Shown in pieces: positions 17,093-26,418 of a stretch of DNA of 64,000 nt. Below the pieces are notes generated by a model, which worked only from the letters and a program-made list of their open reading frames with translations, made no database searches and had not been told where the DNA came from. Position 1 is the stretch's first letter. Each line of letters begins with the position of its first letter. Position numbers and translations under genes: made by a program. Source of the DNA: Sediminibacterium ginsengisoli (GTDB taxonomy: Bacteria > Bacteroidota > Bacteroidia > Chitinophagales > Chitinophagaceae); NCBI RefSeq assembly GCF_900167075.1, contig NZ_FUWH01000002.1, forward strand, positions 277,005 to 341,004, given 5' to 3'.

Positions 17093-17157
17093 TGGTATTG
17101 CCAATACTTTATTGAATTGATATTCAAGAACCCCGACAAGAAATGTCGGGGTTTTTT
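17074..17157 (+). promoter_or_regulatory. trp attenuator: antiterminator and intrinsic terminator
   Basis: The terminator is a 10-bp stem, AACCCCGACA (17129-17138) with TGTCGGGGTT (17144-17153), a 5-base loop and a six-T run (17152-17157). The competing pairing is TCGGGG (17080-17085, inside the leader's last codons) with CCCCGA (17131-17136), possibly extended across an internal loop by TTG/CAA. A ribosome stalled at the Trp codons leaves 17080-17085 free and the antiterminator can form. A ribosome finishing at the stop (17090-17092) covers it and the terminator forms. trpE begins at 17187. Confidence 0.85.
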
Positions 17158-17186
17158 GTTGCAAATAAGGCAAAACAAGCAAGGAT

Positions 17187-18596
17187 ATGAAAAGGATTGT
17201 AATTGAAACGGGATGCAAAAAAATGCTGGCGGATGTATACACGCCGGTGGGTATTTACCTCCGGATCCGCGACAGGTTCAGGGATACCATCCTGCTGGAG
17301 AGCACGGATCACCACGTGGCAGAGAACAGCTACTCGTTTATTGCCATCAATGCCATTGCTGGTATGGAGATCAATGCTTCCGGAGATGCAGAACTCAAAC
17401 TGCCCGGACAGGAACCGCAAAAACCGGTGCCGGGTAAAACGGCGGTAGCGGATCAGCTCTGGGAATTTATGCAGCGCTTTGAAGTAAAAGAAAACGAAAA
17501 CAAAGAAGCCGCTTTTGCACAGGGATTGTTCGGGTATACCGCTTTTGATGCCATTCAGTTCTTCGATCAGATCCGTCCTGCTGCAACTGAAGACAAACAG
17601 GCCATTCCATTGATGCGTTATCGTTTGTACCAGTATGTAATCGTTTTTAATCACTTTAAAGATGAGCTGATCATCTGCGAGAACCGTATTGCAGGACTGG
17701 AAAGCGAGGCCGGTCTTGTAGAGTCGCTCATACGCAGCAAAGATGTGCCTGTATATCCTTTTGCGAGGACAGGCGAAGAAACGACGAATATGCCTGACGA
17801 AAGCTACCGCGAAATGGTGCGGAAAGGGATCAGCAGCTGCATGCGCGGCGATGTTTTCCAGATCGTGCTGAGCAGGAGATTTGAACAGGGCTTTACAGGC
17901 GATGAATTCAATGTGTACCGTTCCCTGCGTAGTGTGAACCCTTCACCATACTTATTCTATTTCGATTACGGAGATTATAAACTGATGGGCTCATCGCCCG
18001 AAGCGCAGCTCGTGATCAGCAATGGAAAAGCCATTGTTCACCCGATCGCAGGCACATTCAGACGTACCGGGAATGATGAAACCGATCAGCAGGCAGCAAC
18101 ATTGTTGCTGAGCGATGCAAAAGAAAATGCAGAACATGTGATGCTGGTAGACCTTGCGCGTAACGACCTGAGCAGAATCTGCACTAATGTTAAAGTAAGC
18201 CAGTTCAAACAGGTTCAATATTACAGTCACGTGATCCACCTGGTAAGTGAAGTGACCGGCCAGGTATCCGGATCCCATAATCCATTTGAATTATTGGCCG
18301 CAACTTTCCCCGCAGGAACATTAAGTGGTGCGCCGAAAGTAAAAGCCATGCAGCTGATCAGTATTTATGAGCCTGCGGCGCGCGGTTATTACGGCGGAGC
18401 GATCGGGTTCATGGGATTCAATGGTAATTGCAATCACGCTATTATGATACGGACTTTCCTGAGTAAGAACAATACACTGGTATACCAGGCCGGCGCAGGC
18501 GTAGTGGCTGCTTCCGATCCGGAAAGCGAGCTGCAGGAAGTGAACAATAAATTAAATGCATTGAAAAAAGCTGTGATCCTTGCGGAGAACATCTGA
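17187..18596 (+). CDS. trpE: Anthranilate synthase component I
   Basis: 469 residues. Converts chorismate to anthranilate using ammonia supplied by TrpG. The N-terminal part carries the conserved feedback-site element LLES (residues about 37-40), so tryptophan inhibition is likely. The chorismate-binding C-terminal domain shows YFDYGDYKLMGSSPEAQLV, PIAGTFRRTGNDETDQQ, LLSDAKENAEHVMLVDLARNDL, ATFPAGTLSGAPKVKAMQLI and YGGAIGFMGFNG. First structural gene after the trp attenuator; trpG follows after 19 bases. Confidence 0.97.
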   Translation: MKRIVIETGCKKMLADVYTPVGIYLRIRDRFRDTILLESTDHHVAENSYSFIAINAIAGMEINASGDAELKLPGQEPQKPVPGKTAVADQLWEFMQRFEVKENENKEAAFAQGLFGYTAFDAIQFFDQIRPAATEDKQAIPLMRYRLYQYVIVFNHFKDELIICENRIAGLESEAGLVESLIRSKDVPVYPFARTGEETTNMPDESYREMVRKGISSCMRGDVFQIVLSRRFEQGFTGDEFNVYRSLRSVNPSPYLFYFDYGDYKLMGSSPEAQLVISNGKAIVHPIAGTFRRTGNDETDQQAATLLLSDAKENAEHVMLVDLARNDLSRICTNVKVSQFKQVQYYSHVIHLVSEVTGQVSGSHNPFELLAATFPAGTLSGAPKVKAMQLISIYEPAARGYYGGAIGFMGFNGNCNHAIMIRTFLSKNNTLVYQAGAGVVAASDPESELQEVNNKLNALKKAVILAENI

Positions 18597-18615
18597 TCAT
18601 CAGAAAAAAAGAACA

Positions 18616-19200
18616 ATGAAAATCCTGGTATTCGATAATTACGACTCTTTTACCTATAACCTTGTACATCTGGTTGAAAAAATAATCCATTCAAAAGTGG
18701 ATGTGTTCCGCAATGATGAAATAGCGCTTGAGAAAGTGAAGGATTATGATAAGATCATCCTGTCGCCGGGCCCCGGTATACCGGAAGAAGCAGGCTTACT
18801 ACTGCCGCTGGTAAAAGAATATGCTGCTTCCAAATCGATATTGGGCGTTTGTCTCGGGCACCAGGCCATCGGCGAAGCTTTCGGTGCGCAGCTGCATAAT
18901 CTCAGTTCAGTTTTTCATGGCGTATCAACGCCGGTATATATTACAGAGCAGGAAGTTCCGGGCAGAGACAATGGTGTGTTTGCAGGTATGCCGGCCGAGA
19001 TCCAGGCCGGCCGTTATCACAGCTGGGTAGTAAGCCGCGATGCATTTCCGGATGTGCTGGAAGTAACCGCAAGAGATGCTGAAGATCACATCATGGCGCT
19101 CCGGCATAAACAGTTTGATGTGCAGGGAGTGCAATTCCATCCGGAAAGCGTACTCACACCCGGCGGCGAACAATTATTAAGGAACTGGCTGAAAGCTTAA
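18616..19200 (+). CDS. trpG: Anthranilate synthase component II (glutamine amidotransferase)
   Basis: 194 residues starting MKILVFDNYDSFTYNLV at ATG 18616; an in-frame upstream ATG would add 12 residues and overlap trpE, which is less typical. Class I amidotransferase: nucleophile Cys79 in LGVCLGHQAIGEAFG, and the His/Glu pair in QFHPESVLTPGG near residue 180. It hydrolyses glutamine and channels ammonia to TrpE. In many bacteria the same protein also serves PabB (folate synthesis), which the sequence cannot rule out. Confidence 0.95.
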   Translation: MKILVFDNYDSFTYNLVHLVEKIIHSKVDVFRNDEIALEKVKDYDKIILSPGPGIPEEAGLLLPLVKEYAASKSILGVCLGHQAIGEAFGAQLHNLSSVFHGVSTPVYITEQEVPGRDNGVFAGMPAEIQAGRYHSWVVSRDAFPDVLEVTARDAEDHIMALRHKQFDVQGVQFHPESVLTPGGEQLLRNWLKA

Positions 19201-19226
19201 GCATCGTACATCACAAATCCTCCAGA

Positions 19227-20219
19227 ATGAAAAAAATATTACAATACCTTTTCGAACATAAAACATTATCACGCGAAAAAGCGCGGGAAGTACTGCTGCA
19301 GATATCAGAAGAACAGTTTAACCAGAACGAGCTGACCGCTTTCATAACGGTATACCTTATGCGCAGTATTACCATTGAAGAGCTGCAGGGATTCAGCGAT
19401 GCACTGATGGAATTATCCGTGAAGCCTTCTTTCAGCGGAACAGGCATTATAGATATTGTTGGTACGGGTGGCGATGGAAAGAATACATTCAATATCTCCA
19501 CTTTATCCTGTTTTATTGTTGCAGGTGCCGGCCAGAAAGTAGCCAAGCATGGCAATTACGGTGCATCTTCTATCAGCGGATCGTCTAATGTAATGGAACA
19601 GCTGGGCTACAGGTTCAAGAGTAACAGCGGAGAACTGGAAAAAGAACTTGCTGAAGCGAATATCTGTTTCCTTCATGCGCCATTGTTTCACCCGGCCCTG
19701 AAAGTGGTGGCACCTGTGCGCAGGAACCTGGGTGTACGTACTTTCTTCAACATGCTGGGGCCAATGGTGAACCCTGTAAACCCTTCTTTTCAGCTGGTGG
19801 GGGTATACAACCTCGAGATGGCACGGATCTACAATTACATGCTGCAGCAGACAGGCAGGTCGTTCACCATTATTCACGGGCTCGACGGTTATGATGAAGT
19901 TTCCCTCACCAACGATACAAAAGTGATCACCAATGAAGGCGAACGTGTTTGCACACCACAGCAGCTGGGCAAAAGAACCGTAGAGGCTGAAGCGATTTAC
20001 GGCGGCAACTCGGTTGAAGAAGCCGCAAAGATCTTCCAGCGTATCATTAAAGGCGAAGGAACCTGGGCGCAGAATGCTGTAGTACTGGCCAACGCGGCTA
20101 TGGCATTGAACTGTACAGGGAATTTCAACTCCTATGAGGCTGCATGGGATGCTGCCGTGGATAGCCTTGAAAGCGGGAACGCTTACCGCTCATTGCAAAA
20201 ACTTATCAATCTCCAATAA
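19227..20219 (+). CDS. trpD: Anthranilate phosphoribosyltransferase
   Basis: 330 residues. Joins anthranilate and PRPP. The PRPP-binding glycine motif is intact (DIVGTGGDGKNTFNISTLS), followed by KHGNYGASSISGSSNVMEQLGYRF, FLHAPLFHPALKVVAPVRRNLGVRTFFNMLGPMVNP and HGLDGYDEVSLT. It is not fused to TrpG as in enteric bacteria. The stop is separated by one base from the trpC ATG, which indicates coupled translation. Confidence 0.97.
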   Translation: MKKILQYLFEHKTLSREKAREVLLQISEEQFNQNELTAFITVYLMRSITIEELQGFSDALMELSVKPSFSGTGIIDIVGTGGDGKNTFNISTLSCFIVAGAGQKVAKHGNYGASSISGSSNVMEQLGYRFKSNSGELEKELAEANICFLHAPLFHPALKVVAPVRRNLGVRTFFNMLGPMVNPVNPSFQLVGVYNLEMARIYNYMLQQTGRSFTIIHGLDGYDEVSLTNDTKVITNEGERVCTPQQLGKRTVEAEAIYGGNSVEEAAKIFQRIIKGEGTWAQNAVVLANAAMALNCTGNFNSYEAAWDAAVDSLESGNAYRSLQKLINLQ

Positions 20220-20220
20220 C

Positions 20221-21015
20221 ATGAACATACTGGACACGATCGTTGCGAACAAACGAAAGGAAGTGGAGCGGAATAAAGCACTTTTCCCGGTTGATAAACT
20301 GGAACAGCGCCCGTTGTTTGCCAGACCGGTTCTCTCTTTATGCGAATTCCTCGCTGATCCGGAACGGACAGGCATCATTGCTGAATTTAAACGGAAATCA
20401 CCTTCCAAAGGACTGATCAACGGCGATGCAGATGTGGTGGAGGTTACAACAGCGTATGCAGCATCGGCTTCGGGTATATCTGTGCTGACAGACAAGGAAT
20501 TTTTCGGCGGTACTGCTGCTGACCTTGAAACCGCCAGGATTCAGAACGTTCCCATCCTCCGGAAAGATTTTATGATCGATGAATACCAGGTATACGAGGC
20601 AAAGGCAATGGGAGCCGACCTCGTCCTTTTGATCGCAGCCTGCCTGAATCCTGAAGAGGTAATGATGCTGGGCACGCTCGCAAAAGGCCTGGGCATGGAA
20701 GTGCTGCTTGAGATCCATGATGAAACAGAACTGGGGCATATCTGTGATATGGTAGACATGGTAGGTGTGAATAACCGTAACCTTAAGACTTTCAAGGTGG
20801 ATATCAATACTTCCCTGGATCTGATCGGGAAAATACCGGCCGGAAAACCGGCAATCGCTGAAAGTGGTATCAGCGATATAGATACTATTGTAACTTTACG
20901 CCGCGCCGGCTTCTCCGGGTTCCTCATCGGGGAGAACTTTATGAAGCAGGCCAATCCTTCGATTGCTTTTACTGATTTCGTTAATCAATTAAAAGCAAAA
21001 CAAAATGCGAATTAA
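20221..21015 (+). CDS. trpC: Indole-3-glycerol-phosphate synthase
   Basis: 264 residues from ATG 20221, one base after the trpD stop; an earlier in-frame ATG lies inside trpD and is not used. A TIM-barrel enzyme that closes the indole ring. Motifs are AEFKRKSPSKGLI, SVLTDKEFFGG, LRKDFMIDEYQVYEAKAMGADLVLLIAA, GVNNRNLKTFKVD, AESGIS and GFLIGENFMK. It is separate from TrpF, unlike the E. coli fusion. It overlaps trpF by 11 bases. Confidence 0.97.
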   Translation: MNILDTIVANKRKEVERNKALFPVDKLEQRPLFARPVLSLCEFLADPERTGIIAEFKRKSPSKGLINGDADVVEVTTAYAASASGISVLTDKEFFGGTAADLETARIQNVPILRKDFMIDEYQVYEAKAMGADLVLLIAACLNPEEVMMLGTLAKGLGMEVLLEIHDETELGHICDMVDMVGVNNRNLKTFKVDINTSLDLIGKIPAGKPAIAESGISDIDTIVTLRRAGFSGFLIGENFMKQANPSIAFTDFVNQLKAKQNAN

Positions 21016-21646
21016 AGTATGCGGCATGACCAGTGCTGCACAGGTAGCACAACTCGATGAAATGGGCGTTGAATTCGGCGGGTTCATTTTTTACCCGCAT
21101 TCGCCCAGGTATATCTCCCGGTTCATGTCGCGTGCCGAACTGAAAAAGATCAAAGGAAAAAACATCAATAAAGTAGGTGTTTTTGTAAATGCGTCTGTTG
21201 AAGATGTCCTGCAGGCAGTTGACGATTGCGGTCTTTACCTCGTGCAGCTTCATGGTGATGAAACACCGAAATATTGCGAAAAGATCGCGGATTACGTAAG
21301 TGTGATTAAAGCATTCAGGATCCGTGAGGACGATAACCTCTTATGGAAAGTGAAGGATTACCAGGAGGTAGCAGATATGTTCCTGTTCGATACCGATGGA
21401 GCAGGTTACGGAGGAACAGGCAAAAAGTTCAATTGGGAGCTGCTTAAAGATCTTGATGTGCACAAACCTTTCTTCCTGAGTGGAGGAATCGGCCCGGAAG
21501 ACATTGATAAAATAAAAGACTTTGCAGGTTACCCTGTAGCAAAAGACCTGTTCTCATTAGATGTGAACAGCCGTTTAGAAACATCGCCGGGTGTTAAGAA
21601 CATGGAACTGGTCAGGGATTTTGTGAAGCAGGTAAAACAAATATAA
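21005..21646 (+). CDS. trpF: Phosphoribosylanthranilate isomerase
   Basis: 213 residues. Amadori rearrangement of phosphoribosylanthranilate to CdRP. The start [37 protein letters not shown] holds the catalytic cysteine in [35 protein letters not shown] (catalytic Asp) and [11 protein letters not shown] follow. The gene overlaps trpC by 11 bases. A dedicated TrpF together with a separate HisA downstream shows there is no dual-function PriA-type enzyme. Confidence 0.96.
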   Translation: MRIKVCGMTSAAQVAQLDEMGVEFGGFIFYPHSPRYISRFMSRAELKKIKGKNINKVGVFVNASVEDVLQAVDDCGLYLVQLHGDETPKYCEKIADYVSVIKAFRIREDDNLLWKVKDYQEVADMFLFDTDGAGYGGTGKKFNWELLKDLDVHKPFFLSGGIGPEDIDKIKDFAGYPVAKDLFSLDVNSRLETSPGVKNMELVRDFVKQVKQI

Positions 21647-21668
21647 ACAAGCTGGTAAAAAGAGATTT

Positions 21669-22856
21669 ATGGAAACATACCAACACCCCGATGCACGTGG
21701 TTATTATGGTCAGTTCGGAGGGGCTTATATTCCGGAAATGCTGCACCGTAATGTAGAAGAGCTGGCGGCGCGTTATACTGAGATCATGGAAGATGAATCC
21801 TTCCGTAAAGAGTTTGATGCTTTGCTGAAAGATTATGTGGGCCGGCCTACGCCTTTGTTCCGTGCGGAAAGATTAAGCGCGGAAACCGGTGCAACTGTAT
21901 TCCTCAAACGTGAAGATCTTTGTCATACCGGTGCCCACAAGATCAACAATACCATCGGGCAGATCCTGCTGGCAGGCCGCCTGGGCAAGAAAAGGATTAT
22001 TGCAGAAACCGGTGCCGGTCAGCATGGTGTGGCTACCGCTACCGTATGTGCATTGAAGGGACTTGAGTGCATAGTATACATGGGGGAAAAAGATATCGAA
22101 CGCCAGGCGCCGAATGTGGCCCGCATGAAAATGCTGGGCGCTACGGTGATACCGGCCGTCAGCGGCAGCAAAACACTGAAAGATGCTACCAATGAAGCTA
22201 TCCGCGACTGGATCAATAATCCTTCCGATACACATTATGTGATAGGGAGTGTGGTAGGGCCGCATCCTTACCCGGATATGGTAGCCCGTTTCCAGCAGGT
22301 GATCAGTTATGAAACGAAACAACAGCTGAAAGAGATTACCGGCAATGAATTGCCAACACATGTGATCGCATGCGTTGGCGGAGGCAGTAATGCCGCCGGG
22401 GCTTTTTATCATTTCCTGGATGAGCCGTCTGTGCAGCTGGTAGCAGTGGAAGCTGCGGGCCATGGCGTTCACAGCGGAATGAGTGCGGCTACCACTCAAT
22501 TGGGTAAAACGGGTATTCTGCATGGGAGTAAAAGCCTGCTGATGCAAACAGAAGATGGCCAGGTGATAGAACCGCACAGTATTTCGGCAGGTCTTGATTA
22601 CCCGGGTATCGGTCCGTTGCATGCGCATCTCTTTAGTACCGGTCGCGGTACTTTTCTTAACGCAACAGACGAAGAAGCACTTGCGGCGGGCTTTCATCTT
22701 GCAAAAACGGAAGGTATCATCCCGGCGCTCGAATCCGCTCACGCACTGGCAGCATTGAATAAGCTCGAATTAACACCTGCTGATACAGTGGTAGTATGCC
22801 TGAGTGGCCGCGGCGACAAGGACCTGGCAACCTATATGCATGCAATGAACCAATAA
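21669..22856 (+). CDS. trpB: Tryptophan synthase beta chain
   Basis: 395 residues, TrpB1 type. PLP enzyme condensing indole with serine. The PLP lysine is Lys91 in [70 protein letters not shown] and [13 protein letters not shown] are the usual conserved blocks. It forms an alpha2-beta2 complex with TrpA encoded 13 bases downstream. No internal promoter is apparent. Confidence 0.98.
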   Translation: METYQHPDARGYYGQFGGAYIPEMLHRNVEELAARYTEIMEDESFRKEFDALLKDYVGRPTPLFRAERLSAETGATVFLKREDLCHTGAHKINNTIGQILLAGRLGKKRIIAETGAGQHGVATATVCALKGLECIVYMGEKDIERQAPNVARMKMLGATVIPAVSGSKTLKDATNEAIRDWINNPSDTHYVIGSVVGPHPYPDMVARFQQVISYETKQQLKEITGNELPTHVIACVGGGSNAAGAFYHFLDEPSVQLVAVEAAGHGVHSGMSAATTQLGKTGILHGSKSLLMQTEDGQVIEPHSISAGLDYPGIGPLHAHLFSTGRGTFLNATDEEALAAGFHLAKTEGIIPALESAHALAALNKLELTPADTVVVCLSGRGDKDLATYMHAMNQ

Positions 22857-22869
22857 ACAGAAAAAGATC

Positions 22870-23643
22870 ATGAGCAGGATAAAAGAACTCTTTTCGAAAA
22901 AACAACAGGATGTGCTGAATGTATATTGTACAGCAGGCTTTCCTGAAACTGACAGTACAATCACTGTTATCAAAGCATTGCAGGATGCCGGTGCAGATAT
23001 GGTGGAACTTGGAATGCCATACAGTGATCCGCTGGCAGACGGCCCTGTGATCCAGGCCAGCGGTCTGCAGGCGCTTGAGAACGGAATGACAATAGCATTG
23101 CTGTTCTCACAGTTAAAAACATTAAGACAGCACATTCACCTGCCGGTTGTATTGATGGGGTATATGAACCCTGTACTGCAATACGGGTTTGAAAGATTCT
23201 GTGCAGATGCTTCAGCCTGCGGTGTTGATGGTTTGATCCTGCCGGATCTCCCCGAATATGAATTTGAAAATGAATACAGCGCCATCATCAAAAAATACGG
23301 ACTCGATTTTATTTTTCTCGTTACCCCCGAAACCAGTGAAGCAAGGGTGAGGAGACTCGATGATCTGAGCAGCGGCTTTCTTTATGCAGTGAGCTCTTCC
23401 GCTACTACCGGTAAAGACAAAGACTTTGCAGCCGTTGAACAATATCTTGCACGTTTAAAGGGAATGCAATTGAAAAACCCGGTACTGGTCGGGTTCGGCA
23501 TCAAAGACAACCAGACTTTCCGGTCTGCAAGCCGTTTTGCAAACGGAGGTATTATCGGTACCGCTTACATAAAAGCAATTGATGGTGCTGCTGATCTTTC
23601 AAAAGCAACACAAACATTTATCCGGGGTATCCTGGAAAACTAA
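22870..23643 (+). CDS. trpA: Tryptophan synthase alpha chain
   Basis: 257 residues. Splits indole-3-glycerol phosphate to indole and glyceraldehyde-3-phosphate; indole is tunnelled to TrpB. Catalytic Glu46 and Asp57 lie in MVELGMPYSDPLADGPVIQAS; YMNPVLQYG, GVDGLILPDLP, FLVTPETSEARVRRL, YAVSSSATTGKDK and GFGIKDNQTF are recognisable. Last trp gene. Only 24 bases, without hairpin or promoter-like motif, separate it from hisH. Confidence 0.97.
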   Translation: MSRIKELFSKKQQDVLNVYCTAGFPETDSTITVIKALQDAGADMVELGMPYSDPLADGPVIQASGLQALENGMTIALLFSQLKTLRQHIHLPVVLMGYMNPVLQYGFERFCADASACGVDGLILPDLPEYEFENEYSAIIKKYGLDFIFLVTPETSEARVRRLDDLSSGFLYAVSSSATTGKDKDFAAVEQYLARLKGMQLKNPVLVGFGIKDNQTFRSASRFANGGIIGTAYIKAIDGAADLSKATQTFIRGILEN

Positions 23644-23667
23644 CAGGAGTATATAAAAGCCAGGAAC

Positions 23668-24264
23668 ATGAAAACAGTAGTGATAAAATACAACGCCGGG
23701 AATACACAATCCGTATTATATGCGCTGGAGAGGATTGGCGCAGCCGCCGAGGTAACGGATGATCCCGAACAGATCAGGGCAGCAGATAAAGTGATCTTCC
23801 CGGGTGTGGGTGAAGCCAGTTCTGCCATGCAGTATCTGAAAGCCAGACAGCTTGATCAGGTCATCAGGGAACTGACACAGCCTGTGCTGGGCATTTGCCT
23901 GGGTATGCAGTTGCTCTGCAGTCATTCGGAAGAGAATGACACCACCTGTATCGGCATATTCGATGAGCAGGTAAAGGCTTTTAATAACGCAGGAAACAAG
24001 GATTTTAAAATACCGCAGATCGGCTGGAATACGGTGTACGACCTGCGAACAAAACTGTTCAACGGTATTGCAGAGAACAGTTATTGTTATTTCGTACATG
24101 GTTACTATGCTTCAAAAGGTCCGGCTACCATAGCAACAACGGATTATATCCAACCTTACAGTGCGGCGTTGCATAAGGATAATTTTTATGGTGTACAGTT
24201 TCATCCTGAAAAAAGTGCTGCTGTGGGAGAACAGATCCTCAGGAATTTTATCAGTCATATTTAA
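23668..24264 (+). CDS. hisH: Imidazole glycerol-phosphate synthase, glutamine amidotransferase subunit
   Basis: 198 residues. Supplies ammonia to HisF. The nucleophile is Cys77 in LGICLGMQLLCSHSEE, and the His/Glu pair is in FYGVQFHPEKSAAVGEQILRNF. KVIFPGVGEASSAMQYL near the start is the oxyanion-strand region. It follows trpA rather than hisB, the neighbour one would expect in a compact his operon. Its TAA overlaps the hisA ATG by one base (TAATG). Confidence 0.97.
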   Translation: MKTVVIKYNAGNTQSVLYALERIGAAAEVTDDPEQIRAADKVIFPGVGEASSAMQYLKARQLDQVIRELTQPVLGICLGMQLLCSHSEENDTTCIGIFDEQVKAFNNAGNKDFKIPQIGWNTVYDLRTKLFNGIAENSYCYFVHGYYASKGPATIATTDYIQPYSAALHKDNFYGVQFHPEKSAAVGEQILRNFISHI

Positions 24265-25001
24265 TGAAGAATCTAATGCAGATTATACCGGCAATTGATA
24301 TTATCGACGGGAAATGCGTCCGGCTCACGCAAGGCGATTACAACGAAAAAACTATTTACAATGAAGATCCGCTTGAAGTAGCAAAAGCTTTTGAAGGTGC
24401 AGGACTGAACAGGCTGCATCTCGTAGATCTTGATGGCGCAAAAGCAGGCAGCGTCAGGAACTGGAAAGTATTGGAGACCATCGCTTCCAATACATCGCTT
24501 GTGATCGATTTTGGGGGTGGTATCAAAAAAGAGGAAGACCTCATAGCAGTATTGAATTCAGGAGCAGCGCTGGCAACCATCGGCAGCCTTGCTGTAAAAG
24601 ATCCGGAATTGTTTAAGCGCTGGCTGCATCAGTACGGCGCTGAAAAATTTTTGCTTGGTGCTGATGTGAAGGATGAGAAGATCGCCGTCGGAGGCTGGCT
24701 CGAAACCACTTCCGTTTCAGTGTTCGATCTGCTGCAGCAATATGCAGCACTTGGATTGAAACAGGTATTCTGTACGGATGTAAGCAAGGATGGCAAATTA
24801 CAGGGGCCTTCTGTTGATCTGTACAAAAAGATCATCGGCCGGTTCCCGGATTTATTCTTTATCGCAAGCGGCGGCGTAAGTTCTGTGCCCGATCTTGAAG
24901 AACTGGCGGCGATAGGTTGTGCAGGTGCTATTGTAGGAAAAGCATTTTATGAGAACAGGATCTCAATGGAAGAATTGAGCAGGCTGAATAAAGCTTCCTG
25001 A
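24264..25001 (+). CDS. hisA: ProFAR isomerase
   Basis: 245 residues from the ATG overlapping the hisH stop; a second in-frame ATG at 24276 (MQIIPAIDIIDGKCVRL) is also possible. A beta/alpha barrel isomerase of the histidine pathway with the half-barrel repeats typical of HisA/HisF: PAIDIIDGKCVRLTQGDYN, HLVDLDGAKAGSVRN, DFGGGIKKEEDL, LGADVKDEKIAVGGW, FCTDVSKDGKLQGPS, ASGGVSSVPDLEEL. The TAATG junction suggests translational coupling to hisH. Confidence 0.96.
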   Translation: MKNLMQIIPAIDIIDGKCVRLTQGDYNEKTIYNEDPLEVAKAFEGAGLNRLHLVDLDGAKAGSVRNWKVLETIASNTSLVIDFGGGIKKEEDLIAVLNSGAALATIGSLAVKDPELFKRWLHQYGAEKFLLGADVKDEKIAVGGWLETTSVSVFDLLQQYAALGLKQVFCTDVSKDGKLQGPSVDLYKKIIGRFPDLFFIASGGVSSVPDLEELAAIGCAGAIVGKAFYENRISMEELSRLNKAS

Positions 25002-25026
25002 TCATTTTTTAAATTAATTAGTAAGG

Positions 25027-25785
25027 ATGTTAGCAAAACGGATCATACCCTGTCTGGACATCAAAGACGGGCGGACAGTAAAAGGAATCAACTTTGAAAA
25101 TATAAGGGATGCAGGCGATCCTGTAGAACTCGGGGCACTGTATGCCAGGCAGGGCGCAGATGAACTGGTGTTCCTGGATATAACGGCAACCAATGAAAAA
25201 AGAAAGACCCTGAGCGAGCTGGTAAACCGGATCTCTCACCATATCAATATTCCTTTTACGGTTGGTGGTGGCATCGCATCTGTAGACGATGTAAACGTCC
25301 TCTTGCAAAACGGTGCGGATAAAATTTCTGTCAACACCGCAGCCTTCAAACGTCCGGAACTGCTTAAAGAACTTGCCGGTGAATTCGGGAGCCAGTGCGT
25401 GGTACTCGCCATCGATACCCGTATGGAAGATGACGGTGAATGGTATGTTTACCTTAACGGCGGTCGTGTAAGGACAGAAACAAAATGTCTGGACTGGGCG
25501 CAGCAGGCAGTAGCGCTTGGTGCCGGCGAGATCCTGCTTACTTCGATGAACCACGACGGAACAAAAAAAGGATTCGCATTGGATATTACCGGAACTTTGG
25601 CCTCGTTATTACCGGTTCCTGTGATTGCATCCGGCGGCGGCGGAAATATGGAACATTTTGCAGAGGTATTCGCTGAAGGGAAAGCAGATGCGGCATTGGC
25701 TGCAAGTATCTTTCATTTTAAGGAAGTAGGTATACCGGAATTGAAAACCTATCTCAGTGAAAAAGGAATCAACGTGCGGATCTGA
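25027..25785 (+). CDS. hisF: Imidazole glycerol-phosphate synthase, cyclase subunit
   Basis: 252 residues. Catalytic Asp11 is in [17 protein letters not shown], and the second catalytic Asp is in [67 protein letters not shown] and [17 protein letters not shown] are typical. It partners HisH to make imidazole glycerol phosphate and AICAR. Its stop overlaps an ATG (TGATG at 25783-25787) in the hisIE frame. Confidence 0.97.
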   Translation: MLAKRIIPCLDIKDGRTVKGINFENIRDAGDPVELGALYARQGADELVFLDITATNEKRKTLSELVNRISHHINIPFTVGGGIASVDDVNVLLQNGADKISVNTAAFKRPELLKELAGEFGSQCVVLAIDTRMEDDGEWYVYLNGGRVRTETKCLDWAQQAVALGAGEILLTSMNHDGTKKGFALDITGTLASLLPVPVIASGGGGNMEHFAEVFAEGKADAALAASIFHFKEVGIPELKTYLSEKGINVRI

Positions 25786-25820
25786 TGGGAATCGTTGAAC
25801 AAACAATCAAAGCATACGCT

Positions 25821-26417
25821 ATGAAAATAGATTTTGATAAATATGCAGATGGCCTGGTGCCTGCGGTGATCCAGGATTTCAATACACATAAAGTGCTGAT
25901 GCTGGGTTTTATGAACCGCGAGGCATTACAGAAAACGGAGGAATCCGGTAAAGTGACGTTTTACAGCAGGAGTAAAAAAAGGTTATGGACCAAGGGGGAA
26001 GAAAGCGGCAACTTCCTGGAACTGAAAAGTATTTCAGCAGATTGCGACCAGGACACTTTACTGATCAAAGCACATCCCACAGGCCCTGTTTGTCATACGG
26101 GAGCAGACACCTGCTGGAGTGAGCGGAACCACAGCGAGGACTTTCTGACCTATCTCGAAGACATCATTCGCCTTCGCCGCCAGGCACCGCCTGAAAAGTC
26201 ATATGTGGCCCGGATGCATGAGAAAGGGATCAATAAAATTGCCCAGAAAGTGGGCGAGGAGGCAGTGGAACTTGTGATTGAGGCAAAGGATAATAATCCC
26301 GATCTTTTTCTGGGTGAGGCGGCCGACCTGCTTTTTCACTATTTACTTTTGATTAACGCCAAAGGACATAACTTGCAGGAAGTAATAGAAGTGTTGAAAA
26401 AAAGACATTCCGAGTGA
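25821..26417 (+). CDS. hisI: Bifunctional phosphoribosyl-AMP cyclohydrolase / phosphoribosyl-ATP pyrophosphatase
   Basis: 198 residues from ATG 25821 (MKIDFDKYADGLVPAVIQD), the usual HisI start. An in-frame ATG at 25785, overlapping the hisF stop, would add 12 residues and could be the true coupled start. Residues 1 to about 110 are HisI (QDFNTHKVLMLGFMNREAL, SRSKKRLWTKGEESGN, SADCDQDTLLIKAHPTGPVCHTGADTCW with the zinc cysteines). Residues of about 115-198 are HisE (NKIAQKVGEEAVELVIEA, EAADLLFHYLLLI). It performs steps 2 and 3 of the pathway. Confidence 0.96.
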   Translation: MKIDFDKYADGLVPAVIQDFNTHKVLMLGFMNREALQKTEESGKVTFYSRSKKRLWTKGEESGNFLELKSISADCDQDTLLIKAHPTGPVCHTGADTCWSERNHSEDFLTYLEDIIRLRRQAPPEKSYVARMHEKGINKIAQKVGEEAVELVIEAKDNNPDLFLGEAADLLFHYLLLINAKGHNLQEVIEVLKKRHSE

Positions 26418-26418
26418 T

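Noticed and set aside
21873..22742. 289-codon open frame on the minus strand opposite trpB
   Set aside because: Lies wholly inside trpB, whose full protein is beyond doubt. The translation is rich in Cys, His and Arg with no motif, as expected for an antisense frame.
23644..23667. Separate promoter or attenuator for hisHAFIE
   Set aside because: The 24-base gap has neither a TTTG/TAnnTTTG pair nor a hairpin; an internal promoter inside trpA cannot be excluded by eye.
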